In this document: piece after piece, positions 1 through 5,065 of the stretch
Layout: every line of letters begins with the position of its first letter
Position numbering within the stretch: position 1 is the first letter of the stretch
NCBI GenBank assembly: GCA_014380705.1
Contig: JACMJI010000363.1
Coordinates: 1 to 5,065 of the forward strand
Length of the DNA stretch: 5,065 bases
Source of the DNA: Gorillibacterium sp.
GTDB taxonomy: Bacteria > Bacillota > Bacilli > Paenibacillales > NBRC-103111
Direction of reading: 5' to 3'
Notes under the pieces: generated by a model
Database searches by the model: none
What the model was told of the DNA's origin: nothing
Seen by the model: the letters and a program-made list of their open reading frames with translations, nothing else
Translations under genes and position numbers: made by a program

Positions 1-460
1 CTGCAACGGCTAGACGGATATTGTGCGCCCGGCTGTCATTGTGAACATTGAAATAGGTAGCGTAATGAGCGATCGCTTTGTGGGTAATTTCCGTCAGCAG
101 CTCCGTGTCCACCTTTGGATAAATTACCTTGGTTTCGGCTTGAATGGTCAAGGGCCCCGTCTGGAGAACATAGCCCAGCATTTGTTCCATAAGCAGCTTT
201 TGGTCTAATTGCTTCCCATTTTGTCCCGGTGTATATTTACCTGGACCTAACCAAATTGCGTTCTGCGGAGCAGTATAAACCAGCTTCCCTGCACGATCGA
301 CCCATTTCTGAATAGCCGCAATATCCGGCGTCATCCACACCGGTAAGGCTAATTCCGAACGGGGAATAATGAAAGCCTGATCATGGACCACTAGTGTAAG
401 GGGGTCCGGTATTCCAGTGGGCTCCAGAAGCAGCAGTCCGACCAGAAGGAGCTTAAGCAA
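1..460 (-). CDS. VanW/YoaR-family cell-envelope protein (C-terminus cut by window edge)
   Basis: Only the first 153 residues are in the window. The frame is open from TTG at 460-458 to base 1. Residues 4-12 form a short hydrophobic stretch after Lys3, which could be a signal or anchor. Residues 78-94 (PGQNGKQLDQKLLMEQM) match the pattern of the peptidoglycan-binding-like domain that precedes VanW in YoaR-type proteins. Residues 135-148, with TYFNVH and SRAHNIRL, match the start of the VanW domain (TxYF..N...R.hNI), which breaks off at the edge. VanW proteins accompany some glycopeptide-resistance clusters, but most are envelope proteins of unknown biochemical role and nothing here indicates resistance. 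TTG is preferred because GGAGGTGA (473-466) lies 5 bases upstream. An in-frame GTG at 469, with AAGGA 8 bases upstream, would add three residues. It directly follows the 367-residue secreted protein gene. The family call is confident; the exact start is less so. Confidence 0.9.
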   Translation of the reverse strand, partial: MLKLLLVGLLLLEPTGIPDPLTLVVHDQAFIIPRSELALPVWMTPDIAAIQKWVDRAGKLVYTAPQNAIWLGPGKYTPGQNGKQLDQKLLMEQMLGYVLQTGPLTIQAETKVIYPKVDTELLTEITHKAIAHYATYFNVHNDSRAHNIRLAVA

Positions 461-465
461 GCCGT

Positions 466-473
466 TCACCTCC
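466..473 (-). promoter_or_regulatory. Shine-Dalgarno of the VanW-family gene containing the upstream stop codon
   Basis: On the minus strand GGAGGTGA is a near-perfect anti-16S match. Its last three bases are the TGA stop of the upstream 367-residue gene. It sits five bases before the TTG start at 460. Ribosomes finishing the first gene stop on the binding site of the second, which favours coupled translation and an operon (inference). Confidence 0.8.
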
Positions 474-1569
474 GGGGTCCTTGCAGCTCCGCAGATTCCA
501 GGATCCACGGGAGCCCGGGAGCACCTTTGCCGAAGTGCAGCCGGATATGCAACGTCATCTTCTCATTATCTCGAAAGGCCGTTGCCGTTACCGTGGCATC
601 TGCTGTCAGCGGATTATCTTCACCACTGTCGATAAGCTGGATGGCAGTTGTGCGGATGCCATCTAGCTGAGTCAGTCTACAATGATCCGCACAAGAGGCT
701 GCCCTCTGACGGTTATCAAACAAGACAGCAAGAATCTCTGGGTCCTGTTGTCTGAACGCGATAAGGAATAGCTCGGCTAGTTGAGACAGCGGCAAGCGCC
801 GGACATAGGGCAGCAGTTCACCAGCCGCTTTGTGGATCATCACCTCGTGATCGGGGTCCTGATTGCCGGTCCTGTGGGTGATACTGCCCAGAAAATGAAT
901 ACAAAAATGTCCGTTAAAACCATTATCCGGGATACCGTCTCCCCCATGAGGCATCCCATGCATGGAGGCGGCAAAGACCTCCGAATCTTTTTTTACCAGA
1001 ATGGCTCTGCGCTTCCAGCTCCACTTCCCGTCGTAGATAGCCTTCATCGTACTGGTATCCTGCTTGGATAGCGGCTGAACATCCGCATGACTGCTGCCTG
1101 CCCGCCGCTCAACCCGGAATTGCTGTCCCGTTGTAAGGTCGATCACAGAGAACTTGGAATGGAGAGGAAGAATGACCTTAGCCTCTTGCCAGGTGATAAG
1201 CTTGCCATAGTGCTTATTCCTCAGCGCTTCAATACTGGTATTTAACTTTTTCTTTGTGCTAACGGGCAGACGCTGGATAGCTTTTGTGGCAGGGTCATAA
1301 AGATTGAGCCTCTCGTCTATGTCATACGTTTTATGTGCTGTGCGAAGGTAGATATCTGTCACAGGCGGACTGGCGGGATACGGGTCCTTAGGTGTTAACC
1401 AACTCCGCTTCAAGCCCTTCGGTAGAGGCATGGCAGATTCATAGCTGGCGTTTGGCGAAGCCTTCACAATCAGCATATACTCCTGCCTGTCATCATCTGA
1501 AAAGGCCTGCGCTGTCCCACTTGCCAGCAGCAAAACCGTGTACAGCATCAATACCATCATTCGGTGCAT
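466..1569 (-). CDS. Secreted protein with conserved HGMPHGG/GHFCIHF core, function unknown
   Basis: A protein of 367 residues. The start is ATG at 1569 because AGGAAAGGAAG (1588-1578) lies 8 bases upstream and a clear signal peptide follows: hydrophobic residues 4-17, then an AQA cleavage site after residue 22. The frame stays open to an ATG at 1665, but that start lacks a ribosome site and would put a lysine-rich stretch before the signal. The core (about residues 139-250) contains SSHADVQPL (159-167), KWSWKRR (182-188), HGMPHGG (204-210), GHFCIHF (220-226, Cys223) and ITHRTG (230-235). I recall the same HAD..PL / WSW / MPHG / GHxCxHF pattern in uncharacterised Firmicute wall-associated proteins, some with peptidoglycan-binding domains. 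The HG...GHxCIHF layout is reminiscent of the YkuD L,D-transpeptidase active site (HG...SHGCIRL), but this is only a resemblance. Residues about 251-367 suggest helices followed by beta strands, with CADHC at 293-297. It probably acts outside the membrane, in an operon with the VanW-family gene. Confidence 0.85.
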   Translation of the reverse strand: MHRMMVLMLYTVLLLASGTAQAFSDDDRQEYMLIVKASPNASYESAMPLPKGLKRSWLTPKDPYPASPPVTDIYLRTAHKTYDIDERLNLYDPATKAIQRLPVSTKKKLNTSIEALRNKHYGKLITWQEAKVILPLHSKFSVIDLTTGQQFRVERRAGSSHADVQPLSKQDTSTMKAIYDGKWSWKRRAILVKKDSEVFAASMHGMPHGGDGIPDNGFNGHFCIHFLGSITHRTGNQDPDHEVMIHKAAGELLPYVRRLPLSQLAELFLIAFRQQDPEILAVLFDNRQRAASCADHCRLTQLDGIRTTAIQLIDSGEDNPLTADATVTATAFRDNEKMTLHIRLHFGKGAPGLPWILESAELQGPRR

Positions 1570-1711
1570 CGCGCATTCTTCCTTTCCTGCTGGTATGACC
1601 GCTTTTTGGATAATTGAATTTGAATACCCTATATACTTTTTCTTGCGGAAGCCAAATTTATGCAAAACATAAGGATTGTTGATTTAGGGAATTTGATTTA
1701 TGAAACAGAAG

Positions 1712-1750
1712 AACAAGGCTAATGACCGTTTATTGGTCAATAGCCTTGTT
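1712..1750. terminator. Long hairpin, possible weak bidirectional terminator
   Basis: The arms AACAAGGCTAATGACC (1712-1727) and GGTCAATAGCCTTGTT (1735-1750) pair over 16 positions with one A-A mismatch and a 7-base loop. Both flanks are only moderately T-rich (TTTGCTTTGC on plus, CTTCTGTTTC on minus), so termination would be weak. It lies upstream of the secreted-protein gene, where it could block read-through from the right, or be an mRNA or regulatory structure. Confidence 0.5.
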
Positions 1751-1770
1751 TGCTTTGCAGGTATGTACGA

Positions 1771-1944
1771 ATGATAAGGAGCGCCTTTGTTTCTTCTACT
1801 TCTTTACAATGGGAACACAGAGGTGAGCTTCAAATCTCTCATCGCTTGGTCCTGATTTGTGGGACTCTGGCGACAGCTATCATTGGCATTCTCGTTTGGA
1901 AAGAACTTATTAATTTAACATCCGTTTTTGGAATAGTAGAATAA
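1771..1944 (+). CDS. Doubtful small membrane protein or gene remnant
   Basis: The open frame from ATG 1771 encodes 57 residues with one convincing membrane helix at about residues 26-43 (from RLVLICG to ILVW), a basic residue on each side and a short polar tail. The frame is open back to a TTG at 1750. For it: the stop at 1944 is 15 bases before a strong hairpin terminator, as expected for a gene convergent with the broken gene at 2011-2416. Against it: there is no good ribosome site before ATG 1771, the best site (AGAGGTGAG, 1820-1828) is 17 bases from the nearest in-frame TTG (1846), and no clear promoter is seen. I do not recognise the protein. The rest of 1570-2010 holds only the two hairpins. 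Confidence 0.25.
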   Translation: MIRSAFVSSTSLQWEHRGELQISHRLVLICGTLATAIIGILVWKELINLTSVFGIVE

Positions 1945-1959
1945 AGAATTCAGATAGTA

Positions 1960-1996
1960 AAAAGGCTGTAATCCCTTGTGGGGAAAACAGCCTTTT
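1960..1996. terminator. Intrinsic terminator, usable in both directions
   Basis: AAAAGGCTGT (1960-1969) pairs perfectly with ACAGCCTTTT (1987-1996). A smaller inner stem (TCCC/GGGGA) lies in the loop. On the minus strand the stem ends in TTTTTACT, 15 bases after the stop at 2011 of the broken gene, so it is that gene's terminator. On the plus strand it also ends in TTTTCTCT and would close the small ORF ending at 1944. Confidence 0.85.
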
Positions 1997-2010
1997 CTCT
2001 ACTGTCTCAG

Positions 2011-2416
2011 TTATTGCTCCTTTTTAATCACTGGCACATAGATGTCCATAACTGTATCGGGCCGGAAGTGACAACGCTCATCATAAAATTCAAAGTCTAA
2101 CCTCGTCTCGTCATACTTATAGCCGCTATCTTTGAACCATTCCTGAAAGATATGTTTCCATGTTTGTCTTATTGCATTTGGGAAATCCTCCTGGTTCGTT
2201 TTGCCGTTCTTGCCACCGACTGTTACATCCACAAATTCCGATTTCCCCATGCTTAGGGGGACTCAGTTGGTCATATAACTTACATTCCCAACCGTTAATA
2301 TCAAAATTGTTCCAGAAAGCGGCAATATCTTTAGTAAAGCTTCCATCTGTAATGTTCGTTTTTATTCCATAACCAGCAACTTTGAAAGATGGTTTTGAGA
2401 TAATTGTAGGAACCAT
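2011..2416 (-). pseudogene. Broken GyrI-like (AraC-type effector-binding) domain gene
   Basis: Two minus-strand frames together make one protein of the GyrI-like effector-binding type, a small-ligand-binding fold found alone or attached to AraC/MerR regulators. The first starts at ATG 2416 (AAAGG 7 bases upstream) and carries the N-terminal half: SKPSFKVAGYGIKT, then KDIAAFWNNF, then KHGEIGIC. The second frame carries VDVTVGGKNGK and the C-terminal half: FPNAIRQTWKHIFQEWF, then DSGYKYDE, DFEFYDERC and MDIYVPV, ending at 2011. The shift lies near 2230-2233: GIC and VDVTVGG join exactly if one TG has been lost from a TGTGTG run. The total is also short. Family members usually have some 40 further residues, including the strand with an A-x-F/Y motif, between the GGKNGK and FPNAI regions, so an internal deletion near 2190-2200 is likely (from memory of the family). 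The terminator at 1960-1996 is intact. The C-terminal half alone could be translated from ATG 2250 but would not fold as the domain. Confidence 0.8.
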
Positions 2417-2461
2417 ACAACAGCCTTTGAGAGAGAGTTAAGTGTCGTCGACATTTTTTCA

Positions 2462-2490
2462 TTGATTCTGTCGAACTAAAGCAGTAAAAT
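2462..2490 (+). promoter_or_regulatory. Sigma-A-type promoter of the chemotaxis receptor gene
   Basis: TTGATT (2462-2467) and TAAAAT (2485-2490) are separated by exactly 17 bases, close to the vegetative consensus, with an A-rich tract just downstream. Transcription would start near 2497, giving a leader of about 60 bases. No convincing sigma-D (TAAA-N15-GCCGATAT) site, usual for motility genes in Bacillus, was found. Confidence 0.65.
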
Positions 2491-2504
2491 AGAAAAAAAT
2501 AAAT

Positions 2505-2525
2505 CGTGTCATTATTTATGACATG
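2505..2525. promoter_or_regulatory. Palindrome in the leader, possible operator or mRNA hairpin
   Basis: TGTCATTATTTATGACA (2507-2523) has perfect 6-base arms around a 5-base centre, extended on each side by one G-T and one C-G pair. It lies just after the expected transcription start and 20 bases before the ribosome site, where a repressor or an mRNA stem could act. No known regulator is identified. Confidence 0.4.
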
Positions 2526-2557
2526 GATTGTTAGGTTAAAGGGTGGAGGCGGAGCAA

Positions 2558-4759
2558 ATGTTTGATTGGTTAGGTTGGAGAGCAGGGTTGCCATTATGGT
2601 GGTCTTATCGATTGAATCGAAGGCTGAAAACGGATGTGGAAGAGATCTTCGAGGGCATCGCCGAAACTCGTAAAGAGCTTTTGATGCGGTGGGCAGAAGA
2701 ATATTGGTCCCACTTGGATAAGCTTGAGGTACCCTTAAGGGAGGCCGGACTTTTAGAGAGTGGCGGTACAAACCAAGCAAGGATTTCTTCGTATCTGGAG
2801 GAAGCTCGGGCGCACGGTACAGACTTCTCCGAGATTTTCATTCTAAATGAACAGCTGAAGGTCACTCATTCTACATATCCGCCTCACTTGGGGAAGAATT
2901 ACTCAATTAACTCAGAGCTTGCCTCTGGGCTTGGAACCGCGAAATCCGGCAATAAATGTTTTTACGGACCATATATTGATCCGATTACTTTGGAGATTGG
3001 GCCAAGCACCTCCGCTTTTCACGATGCGGTAACCCTTATGTACTTGCTCCCGCTTATGGAGGGTGGGTTATTCCGTGGAGTTTTGTGCGGACGGGTTCCG
3101 AATGATGTCGTGAGTGACTTAATACAACGGGAGTCGGGTCATGTGTATCCGGACTCTGGGGATAATTATATTTTTATGGCCAAGCCGATCGTAAGTAAGC
3201 ATATTGCGCCAGGTACTGCACTCTCCAGAAGCCGGTTTGAGGATTTGACCTTTACCCATGGGGATAATCTCAAGGATGGTGTAAGGACGAGCTATGGCAT
3301 AGTAAGTGTAAAAAATCATACAGAGCTGGAGCTGGTGTTTAATGATCCAGCAACCGGTGAGCTTCATCCCGGGGTAGCCAATACGATTGCCAAGGGGGAT
3401 AATTTATTCGTTGAGTTCCCGGGGTATTCCGATTATCGGCATATTCCTGTTATCGGCAAGGGTGTTACATTCCAGTTGCCTTATTGTCCAGATGTATGGG
3501 GGATGATGTGTGAGGGTGATTTAGAGGAAGTGTACCGAATCCGGGGGCTGAATTGGAATCTAACAAAGATGCTTACCTTGTTCGCAATAGGATTTATTCT
3601 ACTAAACAGTTCACTGTATATAGTAGGTCCCCGCTTAATTCCGGGGTTGCCAGGTGCGCTACTGGGTGGATTTGTGAATTTGTTGTACGCATGGGTAAGT
3701 ATCTCTCTGTTAAATCATAAGTTGAGTAGGCCAGTAGTCGCTTCTATGGACAAGCTGAACCGGTTTATCCGCATCAATGCGGAAGGGGAGGGTGACCTGA
3801 CCCAGCGATTAGCAATCCAGGATTTCCCTAATGATGAGACACGAGAGATGGCCAAGTGGATTAACAATATGATCGATTCCTTGGAGGGGATTATGCTTCG
3901 AGTGAAGCATGTAGCTGGGGATGTACAGATGAGCCAGCAGAAGCTGCAGGTATTTACGGAGACAACAGAAGACTCAACAGTTGCAGTTAGTGGCAAAATC
4001 CACGATATGGTCAGGGGACTGCGGCATCAGCTAAAGGATATTGACGTCGCTAAGGATGTCTCCCGCCATATGAGTGTTACGTTACGGGAGTTGGAGGAGA
4101 AGGCCTCAGGCCAAATTGCCGTGGCCCACCATGAAGTCGAGCGAATCGGGGACAAGATGAAGGATATTCAAGGGAAGGTGGAGGAAACCAATCAGGTCAT
4201 TCGCACCTTTCTAGATACAACAGTGGAGATCGGCAGTCTGCTAAAGGGGATTGAGCAAATATCGACTCAGACTAATCTGCTAGCACTTAATGCTTCTATA
4301 GAAGCAGCGCGAGTAGGGGAGCAAGGGCGAGGTTTTGCTGTAGTCGCTGGTGAAATTCGCAAGCTTGCGGAGTCGACGAAAATATCCACTGCGCAAATTA
4401 ATAAAACGCTGCTGAGCGTTGAAGGTAAAGCAAAGGAAGCTTTCCAATCTATGGAGGAAGGCACATATGCCATACAAGAGGGGGCGGAGCTTGTGACCAC
4501 GGCATCGGAGATCCTGAAGGAGGCGAATGCGGGCGACTCGATGAAAACGCAGGTGGTTGGGGAGATGGTTGCGCTCATGGAGAAGATTGCCGCCGTCAGT
4601 ATTGAGAATCGAAGCATCTCTACAGAAGTAGAGAGCACGGTGAAGGATCTGCAGGAGAATATGCTTCAGGTCCAGACAACCTCCGGAAAGGTAGAAACCA
4701 TTACTCAATCTCTTCTATTGCTAGTGAATCAATTCCATCTGACAGGTGGAAGAAGATAA
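2558..4759 (+). CDS. Methyl-accepting chemotaxis protein, N-terminal sensor and membrane hairpin
   Basis: A complete receptor of 733 residues. ATG 2558 is chosen because GGAGG (2545-2549) lies 8 bases upstream; the in-frame GTG at 2543 overlaps that site and has none of its own. Residues 1-335 form a sensor with recognisable blocks (CFYGPYIDP 134-142, [17 protein letters not shown] 179-195, SGDNYIFM 200-207, [11 protein letters not shown] 219-229, [14 protein letters not shown] 314-327). It is perhaps Cache-like, and the ligand is unknown. Membrane helices lie at about 338-357 and 364-385 with a short loop between them. HAMP follows at 386-443 (SRPVV, then [10 protein letters not shown]). The signalling domain's conserved tip is at 565-606 ([35 protein letters not shown]), where CheA and CheW bind in this family. 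Two long coiled-coil arms flank the tip. There is no NWETF-type CheR tether. With no helix before the sensor, both ends should be cytoplasmic, as in Aer. No other chemotaxis gene is near, so it seems monocistronic. Confidence 0.95.
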   Translation: MFDWLGWRAGLPLWWSYRLNRRLKTDVEEIFEGIAETRKELLMRWAEEYWSHLDKLEVPLREAGLLESGGTNQARISSYLEEARAHGTDFSEIFILNEQLKVTHSTYPPHLGKNYSINSELASGLGTAKSGNKCFYGPYIDPITLEIGPSTSAFHDAVTLMYLLPLMEGGLFRGVLCGRVPNDVVSDLIQRESGHVYPDSGDNYIFMAKPIVSKHIAPGTALSRSRFEDLTFTHGDNLKDGVRTSYGIVSVKNHTELELVFNDPATGELHPGVANTIAKGDNLFVEFPGYSDYRHIPVIGKGVTFQLPYCPDVWGMMCEGDLEEVYRIRGLNWNLTKMLTLFAIGFILLNSSLYIVGPRLIPGLPGALLGGFVNLLYAWVSISLLNHKLSRPVVASMDKLNRFIRINAEGEGDLTQRLAIQDFPNDETREMAKWINNMIDSLEGIMLRVKHVAGDVQMSQQKLQVFTETTEDSTVAVSGKIHDMVRGLRHQLKDIDVAKDVSRHMSVTLRELEEKASGQIAVAHHEVERIGDKMKDIQGKVEETNQVIRTFLDTTVEIGSLLKGIEQISTQTNLLALNASIEAARVGEQGRGFAVVAGEIRKLAESTKISTAQINKTLLSVEGKAKEAFQSMEEGTYAIQEGAELVTTASEILKEANAGDSMKTQVVGEMVALMEKIAAVSIENRSISTEVESTVKDLQENMLQVQTTSGKVETITQSLLLLVNQFHLTGGRR

Positions 4760-4816
4760 CGCACAGGAGGTTGTGTATTGTGGATTTGCCAAGCCAAGGC
4801 TCACCTCCACCAATAG

Positions 4817-4848
4817 CAAAAAAGACACCTAACGAGGTGTCTTTTTTG
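4817..4848. terminator. Perfect intrinsic terminator after the chemotaxis receptor gene
   Basis: AAAAAAGACACCT (4818-4830) pairs perfectly with AGGTGTCTTTTTT (4835-4847) around the loop AACG, plus a closing C-G pair (4817/4848). The A and T runs make it effective in both directions. It ends the receptor transcript and would stop any transcript entering from the right. Confidence 0.93.
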
Positions 4849-4864
4849 GCATATCAGACTTCCA

Positions 4865-4880
4865 TGCCGCTTGGGCGGCA
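4865..4880. repeat. GC-rich inverted repeat just before the repeat ORF
   Basis: TGCCGC (4865-4870) and GCGGCA (4875-4880) form a perfect 6-base stem with a TTGG loop. There is no T-run, so it is not an intrinsic terminator. It ends 6 bases before ATG 4887 and could mask translation initiation or mark the edge of a repeated element. Confidence 0.5.
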
Positions 4881-4886
4881 CCACAG

Positions 4887-5065
4887 ATGAATGAAAATGT
4901 TCGTTTTTTATTTTCAGGGCAGAAAGTATTAAATTTGGGGTACCCTTTCTCGCAGTTTACCGCGTTAGCAACGAATATGTACGACTTATCGACCAGAATT
5001 GTTCATTTTACCGCATTAGCGAGAAATCTGTATGATTTATCGACCAGAATTGTCCATTTTACCGC
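4887..5065 (+). CDS. Short ORF with 17-residue tandem repeats (runs off the window)
   Basis: From ATG 4887 the frame is open for 59 codons to the edge. After a 23-residue leader (MNENVRFLFSGQK, later NLGYPFSQ) come the repeats FTALATNMYDLSTRIVH and FTALARNLYDLSTRIVH, then FTA. The two repeat units differ at eight bases, six of them third codon positions. Only two residues change (T/R and M/L), as expected if the frame is or was translated. I recall very similar peptides among short hypothetical proteins of Paenibacillus, often in gaps between genes, so this may be a translated-looking repeat element instead of a working gene. No good ribosome site precedes ATG 4887, and a GC hairpin and a terminator lie just upstream. 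The function is unknown. Confidence 0.45.
   Translation, partial: MNENVRFLFSGQKVLNLGYPFSQFTALATNMYDLSTRIVHFTALARNLYDLSTRIVHFT
4956..5065 (+). repeat. 51-bp direct tandem repeat, two full copies plus the start of a third
   Basis: Copies begin at 4956, 5007 and 5058, each with TTTACCGC. The block TTATCGACCAGAATTG is identical in both full copies, and the full copies match at 43 of 51 positions. The period of 51 equals 17 codons, so the frame is kept. The array has no spacers, and its right end is outside the window. Confidence 0.92.

Larger units (their letters stand above)
4780..4890 (+). other. Short GTG-started ORF read through the terminator, doubtful
   Basis: A consensus AGGAGG (4765-4770) lies 9 bases before GTG 4780, only 20 bases after the receptor stop. 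The frame encodes 36 residues, passes through the terminator stem and stops at TGA 4888-4890, overlapping the ATG of the repeat ORF as ATGA. The GGAGGT of the site can pair with ACCTCC at 4803-4808, which would hide it. It may be the remnant of a gene start whose body was lost, or chance. I do not recognise the peptide. Confidence 0.2.

Noticed and set aside
1..460. VanW-family gene as evidence of vancomycin resistance
   Set aside because: No vanHAX, VanRS or other resistance gene is present, and VanW-domain proteins are common in non-resistant Firmicutes.
781..1071. Plus-strand 96-residue ORF inside the secreted-protein gene
   Set aside because: It is an antisense shadow without a ribosome site or recognisable features, while the minus frame carries conserved motifs.
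1570..1665. 32-residue N-terminal extension of the secreted protein from ATG 1665
   Set aside because: There is no ribosome site there, and it would place a lysine-rich stretch ahead of a complete signal peptide that has its own strong ribosome site.
2470..2520. Sigma-D motility promoter upstream of the receptor
   Set aside because: TAAA tetramers are present, but none is followed at 15 bases by anything near GCCGATAT.
2543..2557. GTG 2543 as start of the chemotaxis receptor
   Set aside because: It overlaps the GGAGG that serves ATG 2558 and has no ribosome site of its own.
2331..2780. 149-residue minus-strand ORF over the receptor promoter and gene start
   Set aside because: It overlaps a clear receptor gene, its promoter and the GyrI-like start, and its composition is that of a non-coding shadow frame.
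4267..4708. Minus-strand ORFs of 123 and 142 residues inside the receptor signalling domain
   Set aside because: They lie opposite the highly conserved chemoreceptor tip and are unlikely to be genes.
4956..5065. Tandem 51-bp copies as a CRISPR array
   Set aside because: The copies are directly adjacent with no unique spacers, and the period keeps a codon frame.

Overview
The window looks like chromosomal DNA from a low-to-mid GC, Gram-positive, endospore-former-type Firmicute, most likely a Paenibacillus relative. Signs of this are strong GGAGG-type ribosome binding sites, a TTG start, a vegetative-type TTGATT-17-TAAAAT promoter, several classical intrinsic terminators, a VanW-family envelope gene, and a 17-residue in-frame repeat of a kind I associate from memory with Paenibacillus genomes. 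The genus is inferred, not shown.

Left part (1-1569, minus strand): two adjoining envelope genes. First comes a secreted 367-residue protein with a signal peptide and a conserved His/Cys core (HGMPHGG ... GHFCIHF). Its stop codon lies inside the Shine-Dalgarno sequence of the next gene, a VanW/YoaR-like protein that runs off the left edge. The overlap implies one transcript and probably coupled translation, and both products probably act at the cell wall.

Middle (1570-2557): 1570-2010 has no confident gene. It holds a long hairpin (1712-1750), a doubtful small membrane ORF on the plus strand and a strong terminator (1960-1996). From 2416 to 2011 on the minus strand lies a broken GyrI-like effector-binding-domain gene, with a frameshift that fits loss of a TG dinucleotide and probably also an internal deletion. 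Divergent from it, a good sigma-A-type promoter and a palindrome in the 5' leader precede the main plus-strand gene.

Right part (2558-5065): a complete 733-residue methyl-accepting chemotaxis protein. It has a large N-terminal sensor with no preceding membrane helix, then a two-helix membrane hairpin, HAMP and the signalling domain, an arrangement like that of Aer. A perfect terminator follows. The last 180 bases hold a GC hairpin and a short ORF opening into 51-bp tandem repeats that continue past the window edge. The repeat ORF is the least explained part of the window.

No RNA gene, CRISPR array, insertion sequence or origin was seen.
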